From the NCBI RefSeq assembly GCF_900182655.1, contig NZ_FXTC01000012.1, positions 1-64,000 of the forward strand: 64,000 bases of DNA, written 5' to 3'. The position numbers were made by a program, and so were the translations under genes. This document shows, in pieces, positions 57,002-64,000 of the stretch. The notes beneath the pieces were generated by a model that was given only the letters and a program-made list of their open reading frames with translations, ran no database searches and was not told the origin of the DNA. Positions within the stretch are counted from its first letter, which is position 1. Each line of letters opens with the position of its first letter. The stretch comes from Chryseobacterium rhizoplanae (GTDB lineage: Bacteria > Bacteroidota > Bacteroidia > Flavobacteriales > Weeksellaceae).

Positions 57002-57910
57002 TTCTTTGTTAAAAGTATAATCATTATTCTCTTGAAAAAAGACCATATTCATCTTTATTCTGAACAGGAAAGTTTTCATAACAGTAAGATAGAAAACTTT
57101 TACATTAACTATTATAAGGATAAAAATATCGAATACGTAAATAGGGTAGACGAACATCAGCATACTTATTATGAGATTATTTGGGTAGAAACCGGCCATG
57201 GAGTTCATACAATTGATCTTACCGATTATTCCTATTCCGGGCCCTGTTTATTTCTGCTCCATCCAAAAAATGTACATAAAATTCATAAAAAAACACTTTC
57301 AGAAGGAGGAGTCATTAAATTTAATGATAGATTTTTTGAGAATGATGAACCGCAATCAAAATTCTTATTAAAATTTACTGTTTTCAATGATATAGATGTT
57401 TTCCCGGTAATCAATCTGTCCGCAAGTGAAGCAAAAGAAATAAAATCGCTTTTCGGGATTCTTCATTCGCAGGCTAAAACGGATCAGATATTCACTTCAG
57501 CTTTAATTCTAAATTTATTAAAATCATTGTTGCTGAAAATCTACCAGATTAAAAAAAAGAATGTCCCTATTCAAAGTATCTCCAATTCATCATTCATTCA
57601 GTTTCAAGAATTTCAGACTTTAATAGAAAATAATTTTAGAAATCAGCACAGGCTTACTTTTTACAGCGAAATATTAAAAATATCAACCAAAACGCTTAAT
57701 GAGATATGTAAAAGTATTAGTCATAAAACTTCGCAAAAAATTGTAAAAGACAGATTATTATTGGAGGCTAAAAGAATGCTGATTTATACAAACCTCTCTA
57801 TTAAAGAGATTGCTTTTCATCTTGGCTTTGAAGATTCTGCCTATTTTACACGTTTTTTTACTACAAATATTAAATTAAGTCCTAAAGCGTTCAAAAAATC
57901 TAATTCTTAA
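56975..57910 (+). CDS. AraC-family transcriptional regulator
   Basis: Up to 311 residues from ATG 56975; the first 25 residues are hydrophobic and lie over a direct repeat, so a later start (for example the TTG near 57031, giving KKDHIHLYSE) is more likely. N-terminal cupin-like sensor domain (NRVDEHQHTYYEIIWVETGH, then PKNVHKIHK). C-terminal AraC DNA-binding domain: two HTHs, LTFYSEILKISTKTLNEICK and LSIKEIAFHLGFEDSAYFTR followed by FFTTNIKLSPKAFKK. Probable activator of the MBL gene downstream. Confidence 0.88.
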   Translation: MIFNLYINLFFVKSIIIILLKKDHIHLYSEQESFHNSKIENFYINYYKDKNIEYVNRVDEHQHTYYEIIWVETGHGVHTIDLTDYSYSGPCLFLLHPKNVHKIHKKTLSEGGVIKFNDRFFENDEPQSKFLLKFTVFNDIDVFPVINLSASEAKEIKSLFGILHSQAKTDQIFTSALILNLLKSLLLKIYQIKKKNVPIQSISNSSFIQFQEFQTLIENNFRNQHRLTFYSEILKISTKTLNEICKSISHKTSQKIVKDRLLLEAKRMLIYTNLSIKEIAFHLGFEDSAYFTRFFTTNIKLSPKAFKKSNS

Positions 57911-57985
57911 AAATCCATTTCTTTTGGGCATTTGTCCATTTTTTTTAAGCTAGTATCTGTTCAATTTTGTACTATAAAAATTATT

Positions 57986-58867
57986 ATGGACAGAAAAATA
58001 TTTTTAAGAAACTCGGCACTGGCAGCTTTATCCCTTCCGATAATGTCATTTGCAGACCAGCATTTACCAAAAGAAATTAAGATGAAAAAATTATGTACCG
58101 CTTGTGGAACACAGTTTCCGGAAAGTTATCAAAAAGAATTATGTGCTATCTGTACAGAAGAAAGACAGTATGTTCCGGCTACCGGTCAGTCCTGGACAAC
58201 ACATGAAAATTTATTGAAAGCCTATAAAACCCAAATCATTAAGATTAATGAAGATCTTTATGAAATAATTATCACGCCGAAATTTGCTATCGGGCAAAGA
58301 GCTTTTTTAGTGCTTTCAAAAGAAGGTAACATCCTCTGGGATTGTATTCCGTTACTAGATCAAAACATCATTGATTTTATTAATAAAAAAGGAGGGATTA
58401 AAGCCATTGCAATCTCACATCCGCATTATTACAGTAATATGAATGATTGGGCGCAGCAGTTTGACTGTCCTATTTACATTCACAATCGCGATAAGGATTA
58501 TATCTCAGATCATGGAGAGCATATTCAATTATGGTCAGATAAATCTCTTCAGCTATGGGATAATATCACTATCGAAAATATTGGTGGACATTTCGACGGC
58601 AGCAGTGTGCTACTTGTCAGAAATCTATCAAAAGAAGGAACTTTATTATGTGGAGACACCATGTATCTTTCACCCAGTATGAAGCATTTTGCCATTATGT
58701 ACAGTTATCCTAACAGAATGCCTCTTCCGAAATCTGAAATTTTAAGGATTAAAGACCGTTTAAATGAACTCAATTTTGATGCGGTTTATGGCTTTTATAG
58801 CTACCAGAATCTAACAACTGACGTAAAAAAAATTCTTAATAATTCTATAAAGCGATATTTGGAATAG
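57986..58867 (+). CDS. MBL-fold protein with N-terminal signal and zinc-ribbon-like segment
   Basis: 293 residues from ATG 57986. A Tat-like or Sec-like signal (MDRKIFLRNSALAALSLPIM). Then a CxxC...CxxC segment (KLCTACGTQFPESYQKELCA) that may bind zinc. The MBL domain has AFLVLSKEGNILWDCIP, IAISHPHYYSNMNDWAQQFD (HxH present, the usual DH replaced), ENIGGHFDGSSVLLV and LLCGDTMYL. 75 bp after the AraC-type regulator on the same strand. Confidence 0.82.
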   Translation: MDRKIFLRNSALAALSLPIMSFADQHLPKEIKMKKLCTACGTQFPESYQKELCAICTEERQYVPATGQSWTTHENLLKAYKTQIIKINEDLYEIIITPKFAIGQRAFLVLSKEGNILWDCIPLLDQNIIDFINKKGGIKAIAISHPHYYSNMNDWAQQFDCPIYIHNRDKDYISDHGEHIQLWSDKSLQLWDNITIENIGGHFDGSSVLLVRNLSKEGTLLCGDTMYLSPSMKHFAIMYSYPNRMPLPKSEILRIKDRLNELNFDAVYGFYSYQNLTTDVKKILNNSIKRYLE

Positions 58868-58956
58868 AGAATTGTTATATTAAGAAATTCAGATAATTCT
58901 AAGTAACTACAGTTTAAAGAAATGCTCATCTTCATATTCTTAAACAACTAAGTATA

Positions 58957-58985
58957 AAAATGGCTGCCAAATGGGCAGCCATTTT
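58957..58985. terminator. Bidirectional terminator
   Basis: AAAATGGCTGCC pairs with GGCAGCCATTTT between convergent genes. Confidence 0.85.
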
Positions 58986-58986
58986 A

Positions 58987-60018
58987 TTATAGATTCATAA
59001 ACAATTTCGGGTTAATCGGAGTATTGTTTTTGTGTACTTCATAATGAAGATGAGGACCTGTAGAACGTCCGGAATTTCCGGATTTAGCAATCACCTGACC
59101 TACTTTTACTTTATCATTTACCTTAGATATAAGTTGAGATAAGTGTCCGTACAGTGTAGCCAGGCCGTTTCCGTGAGAAACAATCACGCAGTTTCCATAG
59201 CCTCCTTTCTGTCCGGAAAAAATAATTGTTCCGGCAGCCGCAGCTCTTACATCAGAGCCATAGGCAACAGCAATGTCCAGCCCTTTGTGGAATTGCATCT
59301 GATCAGCTTCAGCAGGTGGATTGTTTTTTTCAGCAGCTGTAGTTTTAGTAGTAGTTGTAGTCCCAGCTACAGCTTTTGTTGTAGAAGGTGCTGATGCTGC
59401 AGCCACAGGAGCAGCCTTTGGAGTAACCATTACTTTCACTTCCCTTTTATTTCCATAGCTGTCTGTAAGTTCAATGATTTTCTCAACAGGCTCAGCTTTT
59501 ACTTCAGGCTTTGGAGCTGCAGCCACTGCCGGTTTTACTTCTGCTGCTGCACTTGTTTTTACCGAAGCAAAAACAGTTTTGAATGGAATCGGGTTTTTTC
59601 TCACCCCAAAGTTAGAAGAAATATATCCGTCTGTAGGCATACCTAACGGAACTTGCATCAGTTTTTTCTGAAGATCCATCAGATACTGGCTGTATCGGTT
59701 GGCCTGTTTTGAAAGATAAATAGAATTTGAAATACTGTCCTGGTTGAGCATCATCAGTTTTTCGTTGGTAATGTCTTTGGACTTCAGGAAGGAGTTAAGT
59801 TGACCCACTGTCTGATCTACGAGGGTAAGATCAGTTTTCATTTTTAGATAATCTACACTGTCTTTTTCAGTGTTTATTTTTACAAGATTGACTTCGTAGG
59901 TTTTATCGTCTCTTTCAGAAAAGAGCTTCGCAATGAAGACACCTTGTGCAAAAACTACTAGCAAAAGTCCTCCCAGGAGAATGTTTACGTTCTTCTTGCT
60001 GCTTAGAAATTTTTTCAT
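58987..60018 (-). CDS. M23-family metallopeptidase (membrane-anchored)
   Basis: 343 residues from MKKFLSSKKN (60018); an upstream in-frame ATG at 60060 is less likely. One N-terminal membrane helix (VNILLGGLLLVVFAQGVFIA), a periplasmic coiled region (about 50-140), then a Pro/Ala/Lys/Thr-rich linker (about 165-240) and the LytM domain: FHKGLDIAVAYGSDV (first zinc His and Asp), VIVSHGNGLATLYGHL and GPHLHYEVHKNNTPINP (HxH). Expected to cut peptidoglycan crosslinks or act as an activator of amidases. The linker inside the peptidase domain is unusually long and low in complexity. Confidence 0.9.
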   Translation of the reverse strand: MKKFLSSKKNVNILLGGLLLVVFAQGVFIAKLFSERDDKTYEVNLVKINTEKDSVDYLKMKTDLTLVDQTVGQLNSFLKSKDITNEKLMMLNQDSISNSIYLSKQANRYSQYLMDLQKKLMQVPLGMPTDGYISSNFGVRKNPIPFKTVFASVKTSAAAEVKPAVAAAPKPEVKAEPVEKIIELTDSYGNKREVKVMVTPKAAPVAAASAPSTTKAVAGTTTTTKTTAAEKNNPPAEADQMQFHKGLDIAVAYGSDVRAAAAGTIIFSGQKGGYGNCVIVSHGNGLATLYGHLSQLISKVNDKVKVGQVIAKSGNSGRSTGPHLHYEVHKNNTPINPKLFMNL

Positions 60019-60243
60019 ATTTCTTTTCTTAGTAAATTTAAAACGGTTTTGAAGCTGCAAATTTAATTAAAAATAAACTTTGTAGGTTATTTTTAATTAA
60101 AATTCAGTTTTTTCTGTATTTAACGGTTAATTAGCTGTTTAATTGTGTTGAAGTGTTAATTTTTTCAGAAAATGGCGTTTATCATAGTTTCAAAGCCTTC
60201 GTTACGTCTTTGTTTTAATATCTTTGCAGTTCACATTCCAATT

Positions 60244-61284
60244 ATGGCTAAAAAGAAAATTATTTCAGAATCTTCGAATCCAAAAAAGAATAAAAAGGAT
60301 ATTTCTGTAGGAGTTGTAGGGAGCGGAAGTTTTGCAACCGCTATCGTAAAAATGCTTGTTGAAAACTGCAAAGTTGTACACTGGTGCGTAAGAAGTGAGT
60401 TTGTAAAAGGAGCCATTGAGCTTCGCGGACACAACCCGACTTATCTTACAGCTGCTCATTTCAATCTGAAAAGCTTAAAATTAACGACGGATATCAATGA
60501 ACTGGTTTCTGCCTGTGACGTTATTGTTCTGGCAACTCCGTCTATCTACCTGTCTGATACACTGGATAAGATGACCTGTGATTATTCCGATAAGATCTTT
60601 ATCTCCGCAATTAAAGGGATTATTCCTAAAGTAAATGATGTGGTAGCCCATTATCTGCGTGATGAATTTAAAATCGGGTTCAGAAATCAGGCGGTTATTG
60701 CAGGACCTTGTCATGCAGAGGAGGTAGCAATGGAAAGACTTTCTTACCTTACCATTGCAGCAGTAGAAGATGAAACGGCTGAAAAACTTGAAGGAATCTT
60801 CAGTTCAGACTTTATTAAAGTACATACCAGTAAAGATATTTTAGGAAATGAATACAGTGCCATTCTTAAAAATATTTTTGCGATAGGAGCGGGAATAGCA
60901 AGTGGATTAGGGTATGGCGATAACTTTACGGCTGTTTTTGTTTCCAATGCAATCCGTGAAATGGAAGCTTTCCTGGAAGCCATCTATGAAGCACCGCGAG
61001 ATGTGAATGAAAGTGCTTATCTGGGTGACCTTCTGGTAACTGCTTATTCACTTTTCTCAAGAAACAGAAACCTTGGAAACCTTATCGGAAAAGGATATAC
61101 CGTGAAATCTGCCATTCAGTCTATGAATATGGTGGCTGAAGGATATTATGCTGCCAATTCTATTTATAAAACAGCAAAGCAGAAAAATCTTAAACTTCCA
61201 ATTATCGATACCGTATATGCCATTCTTTATGAAGGTAAAAATGCTGAAAAACAGTTTAAAAAACTGATCGCAAAATTGAATTAA
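60244..61284 (+). CDS. gpsA: Glycerol-3-phosphate dehydrogenase [NAD(P)+]
   Basis: 346 residues from ATG 60244; the -7 box TATCTTTG (60219-60226) rules out the earlier in-frame ATG at 60172. Converts dihydroxyacetone phosphate to sn-glycerol-3-phosphate for phospholipid synthesis in the cytoplasm. Rossmann motif VGVVGSGSFATAIVKML, IFISAIKGIIP, AVIAGPCHAEEVAMERLSYL, the catalytic-Lys region GNEYSAILKNIFAIGAGIAS and NRNLGNLIGKGYTVKSAIQ are all present. The first 15 residues are Lys/Ser-rich and longer than in E. coli. Confidence 0.93.
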   Translation: MAKKKIISESSNPKKNKKDISVGVVGSGSFATAIVKMLVENCKVVHWCVRSEFVKGAIELRGHNPTYLTAAHFNLKSLKLTTDINELVSACDVIVLATPSIYLSDTLDKMTCDYSDKIFISAIKGIIPKVNDVVAHYLRDEFKIGFRNQAVIAGPCHAEEVAMERLSYLTIAAVEDETAEKLEGIFSSDFIKVHTSKDILGNEYSAILKNIFAIGAGIASGLGYGDNFTAVFVSNAIREMEAFLEAIYEAPRDVNESAYLGDLLVTAYSLFSRNRNLGNLIGKGYTVKSAIQSMNMVAEGYYAANSIYKTAKQKNLKLPIIDTVYAILYEGKNAEKQFKKLIAKLN

Positions 61285-61286
61285 AA

Positions 61287-61311
61287 AACAGGACTTGGAA
61301 TAAGTCCTGTT
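61287..61311 (+). terminator. Terminator after gpsA
   Basis: AACAGGACTT pairs with AAGTCCTGTT around GGAAT; overlaps the gpsA stop region by a few bases. Confidence 0.75.
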
Positions 61312-61356
61312 AAACATAAATAATGAAACTTAAGTACAACAAGTGCTTAAGTTTTT

Positions 61357-62127
61357 TTATAGACTCATCTTAGTAATGACAAGTGATAATGATGATCTTA
61401 CATTCAGATTGCTTGCTGTAAAGCCGTTTCCTGAATCAAATTCAAATTTCTGACGGATAGTTGTTGGAGCCGTCAATGTTAAAAAATAACTGCCCTGGAA
61501 GAATGTAAAAGAGCTTGACAGCTGGCACATTCTGTTGGTTTCCGTAATGGTTGCACTGGTAGCGGAGTTAATCAGATAAGAACGGGTACAAGTGAAATTT
61601 TGAGAAAGATACCGAGTATTAGCTGTTCCGTTGTTATTATTCGCATTGCTGGAATCTACAGAATAACGCACAATGTAAGTTCCAGCCGGTAATGTGATCG
61701 TAGAGGTATCTGCACCCAGTGAAGCTCCTGTAATTTTATTGGATGTAACAGTAAAGCTACTCAGCGTGTTATTTGTACTTCCGGTAGGAATTAATATTCC
61801 GGGGTTGATAAGCAGTGACATTATCTGGGGCTCAGAACCGGAAACGATAATACGCTGCCATTGATTTCTTTCCCAGACATAATATCCTTTAGGAAAGGTA
61901 GATGCTCCTCCGCTATTATAGATTATAAGTCCCTCTGCAGGATTTGCGACAGGAGCTGAGGTACTGTTCAAAACCAACAGATCATACTGCGGAAAAAGAA
62001 CCCCTTTACTGGAAGAATTAATATCCAGGACACTACTTGTATTAGGTGAGTTTGTATTAATGCCAACTTGTGCATTTGAGAAAATGCTTAACAGCATCAT
62101 ACAAATGATATAAATAGATGTTTTCAT
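61357..62127 (-). CDS. Secreted surface-type protein, copy 3
   Basis: 256 residues with a cleavable signal (MKTSIYIICMMLLSIFSNAQ). The first mature segment VGINTNSPNTSSVLDINSSS, KGVLFPQYDLLVLNSTSAPV, ANPAEGLIIYNSGG, YYVWERNQWQRI is the standard head of many Bacteroidota cell-surface proteins. The rest is a beta-rich domain ending SSLSLVITKMSL. Related in plan to the two genes at its 5' side, separated from the nearest by 11 bp. Role unknown; probably a structural or adhesive exoprotein. Confidence 0.8.
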   Translation of the reverse strand: MKTSIYIICMMLLSIFSNAQVGINTNSPNTSSVLDINSSSKGVLFPQYDLLVLNSTSAPVANPAEGLIIYNSGGASTFPKGYYVWERNQWQRIIVSGSEPQIMSLLINPGILIPTGSTNNTLSSFTVTSNKITGASLGADTSTITLPAGTYIVRYSVDSSNANNNNGTANTRYLSQNFTCTRSYLINSATSATITETNRMCQLSSSFTFFQGSYFLTLTAPTTIRQKFEFDSGNGFTASNLNVRSSLSLVITKMSL

Positions 62128-62138
62128 TGTTCAATTGA

Positions 62139-62960
62139 TTATTGATTAAGTGCTGATCTTTGAATATCAACTTTAGCATTGGTAATAATGATTTCTCCGT
62201 TATTAGGAGCTGTTCCTCCGGATCCGTTCTGGTAAGTCCCTCCTGCATCGTGAGCAATGGCGGGTACTAAAAGGATAGGGGTTGCTGAAGTAGTCACAAA
62301 AGAGAAGCTCATATTGAGGGTATGGGTTTTATTGCTGGCTATCGACTGTGCATTGATGCTGATTGTTTTTCCATACTGATTTCCGGTAGACGGATCAATA
62401 AGTTTTACCAGATACTGATGCAGGTGAACAGGCGTTCCTCCGATTCCGGCAGTAGTGCTTTCAAGCGCTGTTCTGATGTTCAGACATACATTCACCAGGT
62501 AGCCGCTGTTTCCGGGAAGAGTAATGACTCCTGTAGAAGTGTTGTATAAAGCTCCGATATCATTCGATACAACAGTAAATGCAGCATCGTTGAAATTCTT
62601 GTATGTGCCGTTGGTGAGACCTCCAAGTATTGTATAGTCAGAAGTGCGCTGAAGCATCATATAACTTACCAGATTATAGGTGTCAGACAACTGGGTCCAT
62701 CTGTTGTTTTTCCATATATAAAGACCGGGGCTGATAGAATTGCCTTTATTGTATACCACCAGTCCTTCTGCCGGATTATTGACCGGAGAAGTGTTACTCA
62801 AAACATCCACAATATCCACTCTTGGAAGAAGTACTCCTTTATTGGTTGCCTGTGAGACCTCCAGAACCGACGAGCTGTTTACGGAGCTTTTCCCAATAGC
62901 AACCTGTGCATATATGATCTGGGCTATCATTAATAATAGCAGGATATAACTTTTTTTCAT
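62139..62960 (-). CDS. Secreted surface-type protein, copy 2
   Basis: 273 residues: signal MKKSYILLLLMIAQIIYAQ, then VAIGKSSVNSSSVLEVSQAT, NKGVLLPRVDIVDVLSNTSP, VNNPAEGLVVYNKGN and LYIWKNNRWTQLSD. The C-terminal beta domain contains VNVCLNIRTALESTTAGIGG, HLHQYLVKLIDPSTGNQYGK and ends IITNAKVDIQRSAL. Same architecture as 61357-62127 and 62976-64000; the three lie in one minus-strand operon with 11- and 15-bp gaps. Confidence 0.8.
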   Translation of the reverse strand: MKKSYILLLLMIAQIIYAQVAIGKSSVNSSSVLEVSQATNKGVLLPRVDIVDVLSNTSPVNNPAEGLVVYNKGNSISPGLYIWKNNRWTQLSDTYNLVSYMMLQRTSDYTILGGLTNGTYKNFNDAAFTVVSNDIGALYNTSTGVITLPGNSGYLVNVCLNIRTALESTTAGIGGTPVHLHQYLVKLIDPSTGNQYGKTISINAQSIASNKTHTLNMSFSFVTTSATPILLVPAIAHDAGGTYQNGSGGTAPNNGEIIITNAKVDIQRSALNQ

Positions 62961-62975
62961 ATGTTGATTGTTTTT

Positions 62976-64000
62976 TTATAGCTGAGATATTTTAATATAA
63001 GAACCGGTAGGGATTACATTCACAAGATCATAGAATGTACTGTTCTGCATCCTGCCGAGATTTAATCTTAATCCTCCTATAATATTAGTATTCGCATTAG
63101 CAGGAACAGTATAATAATAAGACCAGGTAGCGAGATGGTTGGTATTGACTTTAGAAACAATAGGAACTTCTTTCCTTGTGGCACTCCCTGCTGTAAAGGT
63201 ATTCGTCGTATTATTATAGGTATCGCTGATGAAATCTATAAAATACCCCATCAGGTAATAGGTACTTCCTGAAAGCGGAGCTGTTCCTCCCTGGCCCGAT
63301 GGGCTTTCCTGAGGTGAATTTAAATTCAGATTAACCTCTACCAGATAATTTCCCTGCGGAAGAATCAGGGAATATCCTCCGGAACTGTTTGGAAGAACTT
63401 TAAATCCACTGATGTTTGAAACTCCTGAAACTGCCGGATTATTAGCCATAAGCTGAGTACTGGCACCCGCTACAGCATTGTCAAGGGCAGATAAGGATCC
63501 GGTAAAATCAAGATAGGCGACTTTGGGAGTGTTCTGAGCATCAATAGTACTTTGCCATGAATTGGTTGTGCTATTGAAAAAATGAAGCGCTTTGTTGTTG
63601 CTGTTAGTTCCTCCATTGAACCCAATAAGTCCGTTGGCAGGCGAAGCAACAGGGCTTGTTGTGCTCGTTAGGTTAGCAATATTCAGGTTGGGAAATAATA
63701 ATCCTTTATTACCTCCGGAAACAATTACTGTAGGAGCAGTAGTGTAGCCACTTCCTCCGTTGTTAATCGTTATACCTGTAACCTGACCGTTGGAAATTAC
63801 TGCTGTAGCACGGGCTTTTGAACCTCCGTTCACGACAGATCCTCCTCCATAAAAATTAATTGTTGGCAGGGAAGTATAGCCACTTCCTCCGTTGTTGATG
63901 GTAATTCCGGTAACAGCTCCTCCAGAAATGGCAGCAGTAGCTGTGGCCGGTGTTCCACTGAAGTTCTCAATGTGCAGAATAGCACTGGGGTCCGGTGTGG
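62976..64000 (-). CDS. Secreted surface-type protein, copy 1, partial (5' end outside the window)
   Basis: The frame is open to the end of the window, so the N-terminus is missing. The visible part begins with two tandem repeats of the type AVTGITINNGGSGYTSLPTI and QVTGITINNGGSGYTTAPTV, about 38 residues apart, a glycine-rich repeat known from bacterial exoproteins. Then NKGLLFPNLNIANLTSTTSP, VASPANGLIGFNGG and a C-terminal beta domain like those of the two following genes (NYLVEVNLNLNSPQ, YYLMGYFIDFISD). Start codons seen at 63833 are internal. Confidence 0.8.
   Translation of the reverse strand, partial: TPDPSAILHIENFSGTPATATAAISGGAVTGITINNGGSGYTSLPTINFYGGGSVVNGGSKARATAVISNGQVTGITINNGGSGYTTAPTVIVSGGNKGLLFPNLNIANLTSTTSPVASPANGLIGFNGGTNSNNKALHFFNSTTNSWQSTIDAQNTPKVAYLDFTGSLSALDNAVAGASTQLMANNPAVSGVSNISGFKVLPNSSGGYSLILPQGNYLVEVNLNLNSPQESPSGQGGTAPLSGSTYYLMGYFIDFISDTYNNTTNTFTAGSATRKEVPIVSKVNTNHLATWSYYYTVPANANTNIIGGLRLNLGRMQNSTFYDLVNVIPTGSYIKISQL

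Overview
The window comes from a low-GC flavobacterium, most likely Chryseobacterium or a close relative. Indicators: many genes preceded by a Bacteroidota-type -7 box (TAnnTTTG, e.g. 8404, 20938, 39703, 43938, 50365, 52827, 54426, 60219), lipoproteins and DUF families typical of the group, tRNAs mostly without encoded CCA, and a tandem set of secreted proteins with the GVLFP(Q/R) / NPAEGL pattern common in Bacteroidota.

Layout. 0-1.1 kb: AT-rich accessory edge. 1.1-12.2 kb: mostly housekeeping/metabolic genes (frameshifted membrane protein, PhoD-like phosphatase, CPA1 antiporter, two-domain DUF4822 lipoprotein, TatD, DeoD, VOC protein). 12.5-20.7 kb: a seven-gene overlapping operon built around a MoxR ATPase, a vWA protein and bpX-like proteins, matching MoxR-vWA-beta-propeller ternary conflict systems. 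20.9-24.0 kb: two small ORFs, each followed by a terminator, then an unusual array of 15 tRNA genes plus one miniature tRNA-like RNA and five copies of a structured spacer RNA. 24.0-29.3 kb: RNA-processing genes (YkuK-type RNase H-like protein, cREC receiver protein, DinB protein, frameshifted Rnl2-type RNA ligase, DEDDh exonuclease, Pif1/RecD-like helicase). 29.7-33.9 kb: DUF6493 and SWIM-finger proteins. 34.8-38.3 kb: a Ro60/TROVE protein followed by a cluster of seven RNAs that I read as Y RNAs, three of them with circularly permuted tRNA-like modules. 38.3-43.4 kb: HTH pair, SulP transporter, second-type EF-G with an upstream small ORF and terminator. 44.0-50.0 kb: complete ter cluster (HAD, PRTase, two TerD, TelA, TerC). 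50.3-61.3 kb: TetR, Rrf2 and AraC regulators with their targets, catalase-like protein, FKBP, M23 peptidase, GpsA. 61.4-64 kb: three related secreted proteins, the last running off the window.

How the genes fit together. Between 20.9 and 38.3 kb almost everything concerns RNA quality: extra tRNAs, an RNA ligase, a predicted cyclic-phosphate-processing protein, nucleases, an Ro60 homologue and tRNA-mimicking Y RNAs. The 41-codon ORF just before the tRNA array contains all 20 amino acids, lies upstream of a terminator and overlaps a sequence able to disrupt it, so it could be a general aminoacyl-tRNA sensor controlling the array by attenuation. An inverted repeat TACGYAA-N5-TTGCGYA occurs before the Ro60 gene, before the Y RNAs, before the 73-codon ORF in the Y RNA locus, and once before tatD, suggesting a small regulon. 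With the ternary system and ter cluster on either side, this looks like a stress/anti-phage region focused on translation and RNA damage. That functional reading is inference; gene families and RNA structures are seen directly in the sequence.
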